Notes under the pieces: generated by a model | What the model was told of the DNA's origin: nothing | Database searches by the model: none | What the model saw: only the letters and a program-made list of their open reading frames with translations | Shown here: in pieces, positions 26,509-34,979 of the stretch | Layout of the letters: each line of letters starts with the position of its first letter | Position numbering within the stretch: the first letter of the stretch is position 1 | Program-made: the position numbers and the translations under genes | Source of the DNA: Thaumarchaeota archaeon casp-thauma3 | GTDB taxonomy: Archaea; Thermoproteota; Nitrososphaeria; Nitrososphaerales; Nitrosopumilaceae | Length of the DNA stretch: 64,000 nt | Direction: 5' to 3' | Assembly (NCBI GenBank): GCA_001510275.1 | Contig: LFEY01000007.1 | Coordinates: 28,104 to 92,103, forward strand

Positions 26509-27051
26509 TTGCTTCTTGTTGTCGATAATGGTTCTATTTACACAAAAAATTTAACTGATTTTCTAAATGAAAAAAATATTTCATTTAAAAAACAAACTCC
26601 TCAACTTTTAAACCTAAACTCACTTGAAAATTATGATGGTATAATTTTGTCTGGAAGAAAAAAAAATGAAAAAAAGATTAATGAAATTAACTCCAAAGTA
26701 ATAACTTATTCAATTAAAAATAATATAAAATTACTTGGAATTTGTTATGGTGCAGAAATCTTAGCTCTTACTTTAGGAGGAACAATTAGAAAGATTTCAT
26801 CACTTCAAAAAGGAAATGAAACAATCAAAATTCTCAAAGAAAATCCAATCTCTGATAATTCTTTAGATGTCTTTGAAAGTCATGGCTTTGAGATATCTAA
26901 ATTACCTAGTGTGTTAGTTGCACTGGCAGAGTCAGAGCATTGTCAATACGAAATCATTCAATATGAAAAAAAACCAATTTTTGGAACTCAATTTCATCCA
27001 GAAATGAGTCAAGATGGTCACGATTTGATTGAAAAATTCTGTTCTCTCTGA
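26509..27051 (+). CDS. guaAA: Class I glutamine amidotransferase (GMP synthase GATase subunit type)
   Basis: A 180-residue stand-alone glutaminase. The nucleophile Cys79 is in GICYGAE, and His163 and Glu165 are in FGTQFHPE, completing the catalytic triad. Size and motifs match the separate GATase subunit of archaeal GMP synthase, which delivers ammonia to the ATP-pyrophosphatase subunit encoded elsewhere. YDGIILSGRK replaces the more usual SGGP oxyanion loop, a small divergence. TTG start directly after the UPF0182 stop (zero spacing). An alternative is another ammonia-channelling partner. Confidence 0.75.
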   Translation: MLLVVDNGSIYTKNLTDFLNEKNISFKKQTPQLLNLNSLENYDGIILSGRKKNEKKINEINSKVITYSIKNNIKLLGICYGAEILALTLGGTIRKISSLQKGNETIKILKENPISDNSLDVFESHGFEISKLPSVLVALAESEHCQYEIIQYEKKPIFGTQFHPEMSQDGHDLIEKFCSL

Positions 27052-27085
27052 TTGATTTTAATAACTCTCAAAATTTCTTCAGTTT

Positions 27086-28048
27086 ATGGAACAAGAAGAC
27101 CATGAATTGTTTCTACCTCTTGTTGATGAAGAAAATATTTGTCTTCCGTTACCCATTAATGTTGTTTCAAAATATTGGAATATTGAATTACCTATGGCTG
27201 AAGCCATAGAAACTGCAAAAAAATATCCAGAATTTAATGGTAGTATCATAATTGAAGGAATAGAATCAGCAGAAAGACATGGTCTAATATGCAAAATAGT
27301 AAATTCATCTTTATCTGAGTTAAAAAAAATTATTGATTCTGGAATACCTCCGATTGTTTTTCTTCCAGGGATTCCCGAAATCACACAACATGCATCTGTA
27401 ATTACTGGTTATAATGATGAAGAAAAGACAATTCTTCATTATATTCAGAAAGGTAATCAAGAAGGGGAACAACAAGAAGGAGCTATACCACAGGACATTT
27501 TTGACAAGGAATGGTCAGAAGAAGGAAGATTATTGATAATACTGGCTACATCAGAAGCCTTATCCTCTGTAAGACTCGAAAACGATTCTACTGACAAATC
27601 AAATCGTCTGTGTTTTATCTCTGAAAGATCAAATATTCTAAAGAATTCTTCTGAAACACTTGAATCATTAAAACAAGCCATAGAACTTGATCCAAACAAC
27701 TCTACTGCTTTACATCTATTGGGGTCTGTAATGAATGAACAAAATTCTCCTGAGTGTATCAAGTTTTATGAAAAATGCTTAGAGATCAACAAAAGATCAT
27801 ATCTAACTTACAACGGTTTAGGAAATTTTTATCTTAAAACAAATCAATTTGAAAAGGCAGAGAGTTATTACACTAAAGCTATTGAAACCAATCCAAAAAG
27901 ATCTGCTAAAATTTACAAAAACCGTGCTTATCTTAGAGAAAAACAAAACAAAAATTCTGATGCAAAAGAGGATCTCAAAAGTTATTTGAAATATTTTCCA
28001 CGTGCTCCAGATAGAGGAGTAATAGAACAAGCAATTAGAGAATTATGA
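27086..28048 (+). CDS. C39-like peptidase domain fused to TPR repeats
   Basis: A 320-residue cytosolic protein. Residues 10-155 resemble a papain-like C39 domain: Cys19 in ENICLPLPINVVSKYW at the nucleophile position and His102 in QHASVITGYND; the third Asp/Asn position is not clear. Residues 185-310 form about three tetratricopeptide repeats (ETLESLKQAIELDPNN; YLTYNGLGNFYLKTNQFEKA; AKIYKNRAYLREKQNKNSDA). There is no signal peptide or ABC-transporter neighbour, so it is not a bacteriocin exporter. A protein-processing or scaffolding role is inference. tRNA-Gly lies on the opposite strand one base downstream. Confidence 0.7.
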   Translation: MEQEDHELFLPLVDEENICLPLPINVVSKYWNIELPMAEAIETAKKYPEFNGSIIIEGIESAERHGLICKIVNSSLSELKKIIDSGIPPIVFLPGIPEITQHASVITGYNDEEKTILHYIQKGNQEGEQQEGAIPQDIFDKEWSEEGRLLIILATSEALSSVRLENDSTDKSNRLCFISERSNILKNSSETLESLKQAIELDPNNSTALHLLGSVMNEQNSPECIKFYEKCLEINKRSYLTYNGLGNFYLKTNQFEKAESYYTKAIETNPKRSAKIYKNRAYLREKQNKNSDAKEDLKSYLKYFPRAPDRGVIEQAIREL

Positions 28049-28122
28049 TGCGGAGTGCGGGATTTGAACCCGCGGCCTTCAACTTGGGAAGCTGACGTCA
28101 TACCAGACTAAACTAACTCCGC
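28049..28122 (-). tRNA. tRNA-Gly (anticodon CCC)
   Basis: Seven-base acceptor stem GCGGAGT/ACTCCGC with discriminator A. The anticodon stem TCAGC/GTTGA closes loop TTCCCAA, and the T arm is GCGGG-TTCAAAT-CCCGC. No intron, and CCA is not encoded. It reads GGG codons. Confidence 0.93.
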
Positions 28123-28174
28123 TTAGGTCATATTCAATAATTATGATTAAATATCTTGATTAGGAAACTAATAC

Positions 28175-28348
28175 ATGGATGCAAAATGTCCAGAGTGTGA
28201 AAAAGTTGCAATTTTAGATGATGAAATTACGAATGTAAAATGTCCTCACTGTAACTTTGAAGCAGACTATGATACCTATCTTGAAATCATGAAAGATCAA
28301 GCAATCAATATGGCATCTGATTATATTCCAGATAGGTCAGGAATATAA
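28175..28348 (+). CDS. Zinc-ribbon microprotein (57 residues)
   Basis: From ATG 28175 to TAA 28346-28348. Two knuckles, CPEC at residues 5-8 and CPHC at 24-27, are 15 residues apart and would bind one zinc. An acidic helical tail follows (YDTYLEIMKDQAINMASDY). Such lone ribbons resemble those of transcription or lysine-biosynthesis carrier proteins (LysW-like), but the LysW C-terminal EDWGE is absent, so I give no function. The stop abuts, without a spacer, the stop of the opposite-strand microprotein. Confidence 0.7.
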   Translation: MDAKCPECEKVAILDDEITNVKCPHCNFEADYDTYLEIMKDQAINMASDYIPDRSGI

Positions 28349-28477
28349 TTACCAATAATTTCCTTTATCTGAGCAATCTAAATGAGCTCCACAGTTGGGG
28401 CAAAACATATGACATGCTTGCATGTCCACCATCTTGTTATCACACTTTGGACATCTAATGTCTTCTCCCATGACCAT
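28349..28477 (-). CDS. Zinc-ribbon microprotein (42 residues)
   Basis: From ATG 28477 (alternative ATG 28471) to TAA 28351-28349. The knuckles CPKC at residues 9-12 and CPNC at 26-29 are separated by 13 residues, enough for a complete zinc ribbon; Cys22, His23, His32 and Cys35 are extra potential ligands. Function unknown. It is convergent and exactly adjacent to the 57-residue zinc-ribbon gene. Confidence 0.6.
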   Translation of the reverse strand: MVMGEDIRCPKCDNKMVDMQACHMFCPNCGAHLDCSDKGNYW

Positions 28478-28545
28478 CTATGTGAATCTTGATTTAAAAA
28501 TAATGTCCAAAGGTTAATTAGTCGTTGAACTTTTTTTTCGAATAC

Positions 28546-28956
28546 TTGACAAACTTCAAAGTCACAATTTCAGACATAAAGGGAAAATCTGTCTCAAAGG
28601 AACTCAAAGATAGTGATGCAGCTCCTTTGTTAGGATTACAACTAGGAAACGAAACTGATGCTACAATTGTAGGACTAAGCGGAAAATTAAAACTTACTGG
28701 AGGAAGTGACAAGTCTGGTGTTCCTATGAGAAATGATATTCATGGTGCAGCAAGAAAACGTGTTCTACTTTCTAAAGGAGTAGGTTTGCAAGATGCAGAA
28801 ACTGGACAAAGAGCAAGAAAATTAATGCGTGGAAATACAATATCAGAAGAAATCTATCAAGTAAATTGTAAATTTGATGGAGAATTACCAGTTGAAGCAC
28901 CTGCTGAAGATACAGCAGAGTCTACAGAAGAAAAAACTAAAGATAAAAAAGAATAG
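28546..28956 (+). CDS. rps6e: 30S ribosomal protein S6e (eS6)
   Basis: 136 residues from TTG 28546. The segment TNFKVTISDIKGKSVSKEL opens the protein; GGSDKSGVPMRNDIHG near residues 60-75 is the hallmark of eS6, and GQRARKLMRGN near 95 follows. The C-terminus is an Ala/Glu/Lys-rich tail. A TTG at 28525 would add seven residues (NFFFEY), and a TATA box-like GATTTAAAAA at 28491-28500 permits it, but homologues start at the TNFK segment. It is 31 bases upstream of aIF2 gamma, an arrangement common in archaea. Confidence 0.92.
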   Translation: MTNFKVTISDIKGKSVSKELKDSDAAPLLGLQLGNETDATIVGLSGKLKLTGGSDKSGVPMRNDIHGAARKRVLLSKGVGLQDAETGQRARKLMRGNTISEEIYQVNCKFDGELPVEAPAEDTAESTEEKTKDKKE

Positions 28957-28987
28957 CTTAACATATACCGATTCTACATTTTGACTC

Positions 28988-30250
28988 ATGCATTGGAGAG
29001 AGACACTTCCTGATTGGTACATTAAAAAATATGGATATCAACCATGTGTTAACATTGGAACTGCTGGTCATGTAGATCATGGAAAAACTACTCTTATTCA
29101 GGCATTAACTGGTTCATGGACTAGTGTACATAGCCAGGAATTAAAACGTGGAATTACTATTCGTGTAGGCTATTCTGATGCTGCATTCTACAAATGCAAA
29201 AGTTGTGAGGAACCTTTAGGATATTCTACAACTCCAAAATGTAATAATTGTGGAAAAGAAAGTGAATTATCTAGAGTTGTTAGTTTTGTAGATAGCCCAG
29301 GACACGAAAGTTTGATGGCAAATATGCTTTCAGGGTCTGCAGTAATGGATGGTGCATTACTACTAGTTGCTGCAAATGAGAAAGTTCCTAAACCACAAAC
29401 AAAAGAACATCTTTTAGCTCTACAAACTCTTGGAATTCAACAAATAGTTGTAGTCCAAAACAAAGTTGATCTACTCTCTTACACAGAAGTCTTAGCAAAC
29501 TATAAAGAAATAACAAAATTTGTAAAAGGAACTTATGCTGACAAATCACCTATAATTCCTATTTCTGCACAATCTGGTTTGAATATTGATGCATTAATTG
29601 GCTCTATAGAATCAACAATCAAAACACCCCAAAGAGATGAAAAAAAAGATACTGTTATGCATGTTTTACGTTCTTTTGATGTAAACAAACCTGGTACAAA
29701 ATTAAAAAATATCAAAGGCGGTGTTATTGGAGGAAGTTTAACTCAAGGAATTTTCAATGTTGGCGATGAAATTGAGATTAAACCTGGTATTATGAATGAG
29801 AAAAATAAGTTATACGAACCTTTACTAACAGAAATTACTTCTTTAGGAACTGCTGCAGGAATTGTTGAATCAGTAAAGCCTGGTGGTTTGGTTGCTATTG
29901 GCACAAAATTAGATCCTTCTATGACTAGAAGTGATTCATTTATCGGATCAGTTATTGGAAAACCTGGCACACTTCCTGAAAATTCTACTCAATTAAAATT
30001 AGAAGTGAATTTGTTTGATTCTGCAGTAGGAATAGTTGAAGATACTAAAGTTCAACCAATTCAATCAGGTGAATTACTTCGACTAAATATTGGAACTGCT
30101 CCTATATTAGGTAAGGTTAGCAAAATTAAATCAAAAAATATTGAGATTGAACTTAGAAGACCCGCATGCATCTTTGAAGGTGGAAATGTAGCAATTAGTA
30201 GAAGAATTACTGAAAGATGGAGACTAATTGGTGCAGGTATAATTGGTTGA
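28988..30250 (+). CDS. eif2g: Translation initiation factor aIF2, gamma subunit
   Basis: A 420-residue GTPase that carries initiator Met-tRNA to the 30S subunit. G1 is GTAGHVDHGKTTL (about 23-35), followed by a KRGITI switch I element, a zinc knuckle CKSC/CNNC (about 62-82), G3 DSPGHE near 102 and G4 NKVDL near 159. Domains II and III follow with GGVIGGSLTQG and the C-terminal RRITERWRLIGAG. The alpha subunit is encoded at 33.5 kb. It overlaps the downstream PIN gene by eight bases. Confidence 0.96.
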   Translation: MHWRETLPDWYIKKYGYQPCVNIGTAGHVDHGKTTLIQALTGSWTSVHSQELKRGITIRVGYSDAAFYKCKSCEEPLGYSTTPKCNNCGKESELSRVVSFVDSPGHESLMANMLSGSAVMDGALLLVAANEKVPKPQTKEHLLALQTLGIQQIVVVQNKVDLLSYTEVLANYKEITKFVKGTYADKSPIIPISAQSGLNIDALIGSIESTIKTPQRDEKKDTVMHVLRSFDVNKPGTKLKNIKGGVIGGSLTQGIFNVGDEIEIKPGIMNEKNKLYEPLLTEITSLGTAAGIVESVKPGGLVAIGTKLDPSMTRSDSFIGSVIGKPGTLPENSTQLKLEVNLFDSAVGIVEDTKVQPIQSGELLRLNIGTAPILGKVSKIKSKNIEIELRRPACIFEGGNVAISRRITERWRLIGAGIIG

Positions 30251-30611
30251 AGTAATCTGTGACACAAATTTTCTAATTCATCTAGCAACTAGGAGAATCA
30301 AAAATATTGATAATCTTAATGTAGAAATTGGTCAAATCACTTTTGTTGTACCTCAAGTTGTAAAAAATGAACTATCTGAATTAGCAAAAAAACCAGAAAA
30401 AACCCAAGATATTCAATCAACTCTTAATTACATAAAAAATTTCAAAACAATTCCTATTATTGGTACATTTGCTGACAAAGAATTACTTGATTATATTTCA
30501 AACAACAAATCTATTGTTGCTACAATGGATAAAGAACTAAAAAAACAGATCAAGAATAATGGAAGTTCTATAATGTCTTTTTCAAATGATAAAATAGTTC
30601 TAGAATCTTAG
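30243..30611 (+). CDS. PIN-domain protein (Fcf1/Utp23-like)
   Basis: A 122-residue PIN-fold RNase-like protein with acidic residues Asp7 (CDTNFL), Glu43 (VKNELSEL), Asp78 and Asp96 (ATMDKELK), enough for metal-dependent nuclease activity. The eukaryotic relatives Fcf1 and Utp23 act in 18S rRNA processing, and location directly behind eS6 and aIF2 gamma fits a rRNA-maturation role. No antitoxin gene accompanies it, so a VapC toxin is unlikely. TTG start inside the aIF2 gamma stop region gives translational coupling. Confidence 0.82.
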   Translation: MVEVICDTNFLIHLATRRIKNIDNLNVEIGQITFVVPQVVKNELSELAKKPEKTQDIQSTLNYIKNFKTIPIIGTFADKELLDYISNNKSIVATMDKELKKQIKNNGSSIMSFSNDKIVLES

Positions 30612-30645
30612 AAAAATTTAACTCTGAGTATTTCTAAATTCTGAT

Positions 30646-31101
30646 ATGAGTAATTTTACTTTAGAAAGTAGTGCATTTGATAATGGAGGAGTAATTCCTA
30701 GAAAATATGGCTATAAAAATGGAAATCTAAGTCCTCCTCTAAAGATTAGCGGCGTTCCTGAAAATACATTGTCGCTAGCTCTCATAATGGATGATCCTGA
30801 TGCTATGGGTGCTGTTGGAAAAGTTTGGGTACACTGGGTTTTATGGAATATTGAATCTAATGTTGTAGAATTAAAAGAAAATTCTATTCCATCAGATTGT
30901 CTTGAAGGTGAAACTGATTTTGGAGAAATTGGTTATGGTGGACCAGCTCCTCCAGATAAAGAACATACATACATCTTCAAATTATATGCATTAGATCAAA
31001 AATTAAATGCCAATAAAGGCTCAACTAAAAAGCAAATAGAAGAAGCTATGAAGAATCATATAATTGTAGAAACTAAACTTGAAGGAAAATATTCTCCGTA
31101 A
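30646..31101 (+). CDS. YbhB/YbcL-type PEBP (Raf kinase inhibitor-like) protein
   Basis: A 151-residue phosphatidylethanolamine-binding-protein homologue. It has SPPLKISGVPENT near 29-41, the ligand-pocket MDDPDAMG near 48-55, WVHWVLWNI near 62-70 and YGGPAPPDKEHTY near 100-112, all diagnostic of the family. No signal peptide, so cytosolic. The ligand in archaea is unknown; bacterial members are small-molecule binders. Confidence 0.92.
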   Translation: MSNFTLESSAFDNGGVIPRKYGYKNGNLSPPLKISGVPENTLSLALIMDDPDAMGAVGKVWVHWVLWNIESNVVELKENSIPSDCLEGETDFGEIGYGGPAPPDKEHTYIFKLYALDQKLNANKGSTKKQIEEAMKNHIIVETKLEGKYSP

Positions 31102-31153
31102 ACGTGATTTTTTATACAAAGAGTAATAAGCAAAGTTTTTTGAGAAAAAACAA

Positions 31154-33358
31154 TTGTTAGCAAACACAAAACTTGTTTCTATAGGTAATTTTGATTTAAA
31201 ATTAAATCACCTTCTAATAATTTCAATTCTTGCTCTATCATTTACTGTTTCTTTTCTACTTCGTTCACAAGCAGCTGATTTTGGGTTTGAATTAAACGAG
31301 TTTGATCCTTTTTTTAATTATAGAGCCACTCAGTATGTTGTAGATAATGGAATTGGAGCATATTTTGAATGGAATGATACTCTAAGTTGGTATCCAACAG
31401 GTAGAGATGTATCTGCAACCTCTCAAGTGATGCTTCATCTAACTGCTGCTGCAACTTATTGGATATTTGGGGGAGGTTCAGACCTTTATGATTTTACTAT
31501 AATGTTTCCAGCAGTTTTTGGTTCTCTATCTGCAATTGTTCTTTTTGCCTTAGTTAGAGTCATAGGTGGTAGTACTGCTGGCTTGTTTTCTGCTCTACTA
31601 TTTTCTATTTCATTACCGATATTAATTCGAGGCCCAATTGGATGGTTCAAATCAGAACCTCTAGGATTATTTTTTGGTCTTTTGGCAGTCTATTTACTGT
31701 TAAGTGGGATAAATTCTCAAAACAAAAAAGTAGCACTTTTCAAACTTTTAGGGGCAGGAATTTTTACAACATTTTCTATCTCAGCTTGGGGTGGAAATCA
31801 ATTCTTTATTATTCCATTAGGAATTTTTTTCCTTGCACTACCATTTTTGAGAACTGATCATAAATTCATCGTATGGGCTATTCCTCTTTATACCATTACT
31901 ACAGTTTTGACTTCGTTAGGATTTGAACGAGTAAGTTCTAATTTTATTTTTGGATTGGGAGGAATTTCATTAATAGTTCCAAGTATAGTTTTGATATGTA
32001 TTATTTTCATTCAAAAGAGATCAATTCACAAAACAAGAACTGGTCTATTGTTTTTAATGGCATTTTTAATAATTGCCTCATTTTTATTATACATTTATTT
32101 TAATTCTGAATTAGAACAGCCATTCTATCGATATCTAAATACCTTGAATCCTTTCATGACTACTAACCACCCATTAGTAGATTCTGTATCAGAGCATGCA
32201 ACAACAACACTTGAACAATCATTTTTGTTTCATTCAGTTTTAATGATTTTTTCAGGAATTGGAATATGGCTACTTGTTAAAAATATTCAAAATAAAAATT
32301 CCAGTTTTGTGAAAAATGACATGTTGTTGTTTGCATTAATTTTAGGAATTGTTGGAGTATACGTAGGTTCTACTTTTGTTAGACTAGAAGTATTTGGATC
32401 AGTTGCTGTAATTGTTTTAGCGTCTTTAGGCTTGACTGCTTTAACAAAAGAATTTTTTAAAAATAAACCTGAACCCATAAATGTTGTAGAACCTGAAGAA
32501 ACTGAATCTATCTCAGAATTTATGCCTATGATAGAACAAAAACCTAAAGTTAAAAAACCAATTAGTAAATTGATTAAACTATCATATGTTACAGGAATCA
32601 TAATTCTATTAATAATTTCTATGATTTTTCCGGTAGGTGCTAATGTATTTTCTGCATCTAAAATCCCACCTACGATTCTTAATGGCGGAAGCACATTTTC
32701 AATAACTACTACTGATTGGCTAGATTCAATGGAGTGGATAAAAAATAATACTTCAGAAGATGCAGTAATTGCTGCTTGGTGGGATTATGGATATTGGATT
32801 CAAACTAAAGCAGAAAGAGCTTCATTAGCTGACAATTCCACTATTCATACTCATATCATCGAAAATATTGCAAAAATGTTTTCTAGTACTCCTGATGATG
32901 CATGGGTTTCTCTTAATGAAATGCAGGCTGACTATATTTTGGTATTTGTTACAGGTCAAAAACTAGGAATTGAATCAGAAGAACCATTCTATATTTTGGA
33001 AGGTGGAGGAGATGAATCAAAGAAGCAATGGTTTATGAGAATCGCTGGTGAAGATCTTCCCAAATATCTGCATTCTGATGGTATTAGTGGCACTGATTAT
33101 TTCTGGAATGATACTATACTTGGAAAAATGATCCCATTTACACCTGTAACGTATATTCATTTTGAAACTATGCAAGAATTTCCAACTTATCAGCCTGGAT
33201 TAGATCCTGTATATGTAAAGGAAATAAAATACCCATCTGATGGAAATGGACCTTTACGTTTAGTTTATGCATCTCCAAGTTTTACTGAAGAAAAATTTGG
33301 ACCTATGATTGGTGTTTTTATTTATGAAGTTAACAAGGAATACAATTCAACTTCCTGA
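31154..33358 (+). CDS. aglB: Oligosaccharyltransferase AglB/STT3
   Basis: A 734-residue membrane enzyme moving a lipid-linked glycan onto Asn of exported proteins. The first extracellular loop has NEFDPFFNYRA (about 51-61), the metal-binding DxD-equivalent of STT3. About twelve membrane helices extend to residue 500, interrupted by an acidic cytosolic insert (PEPINVVEPEETESISEF, 440-458). The catalytic WWDYGYWI (about 539-546) opens the soluble C-terminal domain. TTG start 31154. It is the centre of surface glycosylation in this window. Confidence 0.94.
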   Translation: MLANTKLVSIGNFDLKLNHLLIISILALSFTVSFLLRSQAADFGFELNEFDPFFNYRATQYVVDNGIGAYFEWNDTLSWYPTGRDVSATSQVMLHLTAAATYWIFGGGSDLYDFTIMFPAVFGSLSAIVLFALVRVIGGSTAGLFSALLFSISLPILIRGPIGWFKSEPLGLFFGLLAVYLLLSGINSQNKKVALFKLLGAGIFTTFSISAWGGNQFFIIPLGIFFLALPFLRTDHKFIVWAIPLYTITTVLTSLGFERVSSNFIFGLGGISLIVPSIVLICIIFIQKRSIHKTRTGLLFLMAFLIIASFLLYIYFNSELEQPFYRYLNTLNPFMTTNHPLVDSVSEHATTTLEQSFLFHSVLMIFSGIGIWLLVKNIQNKNSSFVKNDMLLFALILGIVGVYVGSTFVRLEVFGSVAVIVLASLGLTALTKEFFKNKPEPINVVEPEETESISEFMPMIEQKPKVKKPISKLIKLSYVTGIIILLIISMIFPVGANVFSASKIPPTILNGGSTFSITTTDWLDSMEWIKNNTSEDAVIAAWWDYGYWIQTKAERASLADNSTIHTHIIENIAKMFSSTPDDAWVSLNEMQADYILVFVTGQKLGIESEEPFYILEGGGDESKKQWFMRIAGEDLPKYLHSDGISGTDYFWNDTILGKMIPFTPVTYIHFETMQEFPTYQPGLDPVYVKEIKYPSDGNGPLRLVYASPSFTEEKFGPMIGVFIYEVNKEYNSTS

Positions 33359-33362
33359 AACT

Positions 33363-33518
33363 TTAGTTATATCTTTCAGCTAATCTGTATCTCATGTATT
33401 TATCATCTGGTGAGAATTTCGCTGGATGTACAGAAATTGTTTCTTCACTACATACGGGACATTTTTCTTTTAATGTATAATGATTACATTTTGAACACTT
33501 TCTTAGTTGAAACTTCAT
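33363..33518 (-). CDS. nop10: H/ACA ribonucleoprotein subunit Nop10
   Basis: A 51-residue protein from ATG 33518 to TAA 33365-33363. The zinc ribbon CSKC (residues 8-11) and CPVC (20-23) with YTLKEKCPVC is followed by the linker HPAKFSPDDKYMRYRL, the classic Nop10 HPP-x-FSPxDKY pattern with one Pro replaced by Ala. It joins Cbf5, Gar1 and L7Ae in RNA-guided pseudouridylation. It starts one base after the aIF2 alpha stop, the conserved archaeal pairing. Confidence 0.93.
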   Translation of the reverse strand: MKFQLRKCSKCNHYTLKEKCPVCSEETISVHPAKFSPDDKYMRYRLAERYN

Positions 33519-33519
33519 C

Positions 33520-34317
33520 TTAATTATCTCTGGTTTTCTTTGATTCTTCTCTAGTAAATTTGAATGATCCTTTTTTCTTTTCTATATTAGTTTGAATTTC
33601 AACAATGATTGGTTTTAGTAATTTTTCAGCAGACTTGAAATTATCTGAAGTTATTGACAGTCTATATTTTGGTGCTCCTAAATATGTAATATCAAGAGTA
33701 GGATCTTTTTTTAATACATCTAATAACGTTTTTTTAATAATTTCTACACCATCTGATTTTTCATTTATAATTTCCATAATTCCTCTAATTTCAACTGATG
33801 GGAGTTTTATTTTAGAACAAATTCCTTCAATTACCACTGCAGTTTTTTTTGCAAGTTTAAGTTCCTTTACAGACTCAATTCCATTTCTTCCAATCTCTAT
33901 GAATGCATCATAAACTGAATCAAATTTAGAATAAATAGTATCTTCTAATTTTTCAACTTCTTCATCTGATAATTTTGCTTTATCCTTAACATTTTGTAAT
34001 AACGTTTTACCTTTTTCAAATTTTTTAACTTCCTTTAGTTTTTGTTTTTTCTGATCTTTTGAGATTTGTTTTAATGACAGATCAATATCTCTTCGGTTGG
34101 AATTTACTTTCTTTACAAGTAGAACTTTTTTCTCTCCATCTTTGACAAATCTACTTACTGATCTAATCCATCCTGGAGCAATCTCTGAAATATGTAAAAA
34201 TCCCTGGATATTGTCATATTCATCTAATGTCACATAAGCCCCATGATCCATTACTTTAGTGACCGTAGCAAGAACAATTTCTCCTTGTTCAGGCATCTCT
34301 TGAATTTCAGTAGACAT
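33520..34317 (-). CDS. eif2a: Translation initiation factor aIF2, alpha subunit
   Basis: A 265-residue protein. An S1/OB domain covers residues 10-85 (GEIVLATVTKVMDHGAYVTL; GFLHISEIAPGWIRSV), then a helical domain (88-175) and an alpha-beta domain (180-255; YLGAPKYRLSI) that contacts aIF2 gamma. The eukaryotic regulatory Ser51 region is represented by the loop after SEIAPGWIRSVSRFV. Start ATG 34317. Cotranscribed with nop10. Confidence 0.95.
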   Translation of the reverse strand: MSTEIQEMPEQGEIVLATVTKVMDHGAYVTLDEYDNIQGFLHISEIAPGWIRSVSRFVKDGEKKVLLVKKVNSNRRDIDLSLKQISKDQKKQKLKEVKKFEKGKTLLQNVKDKAKLSDEEVEKLEDTIYSKFDSVYDAFIEIGRNGIESVKELKLAKKTAVVIEGICSKIKLPSVEIRGIMEIINEKSDGVEIIKKTLLDVLKKDPTLDITYLGAPKYRLSITSDNFKSAEKLLKPIIVEIQTNIEKKKGSFKFTREESKKTRDN

Positions 34318-34357
34318 TTCTTCTAAAACCTCTAAATGTGTAATTTAATGTTGCTGG

Positions 34358-34891
34358 TTAGAAATCAATCCCTTTCTTAGCTTTAATGCCACGTTGAAAT
34401 GGATGTTTTATCTCTTTCATCTCTGTAACTAGATCTGCTACTTCGATAACTTCGTCTCTAGCATAGTTTCCTGTTAATACTAAATCCATTTCTGGTGGTT
34501 TTGATGTGATTAAATTTAGAACATCATCAACTGAAATTAATTCGAGATTTACTGCATAGTTAATTTCATCTAAAATGATGATATCATAGTTTCCTGATTG
34601 GATTTTTTCGTTACTAATTCTGATTGCCTCTTTAGCAATTTTTTTATGATCTTCTTTTGAACTCTTATCGTCTATAATTCCTACAAATCCTTTACCTATA
34701 GCAACCATCTCAAATTCAGGCTCAAGTCTTTTTGATGAATCCATTTCACCATAATGCCATGAACCCTTGATGAACTGAATCATACAAATCTTCTTTTTAT
34801 AACCTGTAGCTCTTAATGCTATTCCTAACGCTGCTGTTGTCTTTCCTTTACCTTTTCCAGTAAAAACAATGGTTAAACCGTCTTTTTCCAT
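34358..34891 (-). CDS. cobO: Cob(I)yrinic acid a,c-diamide adenosyltransferase
   Basis: A 177-residue CobA/CobO/BtuR enzyme. The P-loop TGKGKGKTTAALG lies at residues 11-23, MIQFIKGSWHYGE near 37-49, and DIIILDEINYAV near 105-116. It attaches the upper adenosyl ligand from ATP to the reduced corrin. It diverges from cbiA with 88 bases between them, and is the first gene of the second cobalamin region. Confidence 0.95.
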   Translation of the reverse strand: MEKDGLTIVFTGKGKGKTTAALGIALRATGYKKKICMIQFIKGSWHYGEMDSSKRLEPEFEMVAIGKGFVGIIDDKSSKEDHKKIAKEAIRISNEKIQSGNYDIIILDEINYAVNLELISVDDVLNLITSKPPEMDLVLTGNYARDEVIEVADLVTEMKEIKHPFQRGIKAKKGIDF

Positions 34892-34979
34892 AGATATTAT
34901 TCAAATAATCTTACTAAAAACATTGAGCATTTCTCAAAAATAAACTAATTTAAACAAAAAATGATTCTAATCATGCAAA

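Noticed and set aside
27086..28048. Bacteriocin-export type C39 peptidase system
   Set aside because: No ABC or membrane domain and no leader-peptide-like small genes nearby.
30243..30611. PIN protein as a VapC toxin
   Set aside because: No antitoxin gene next to it, and it is embedded in a translation operon, so an Fcf1-like rRNA role fits better.
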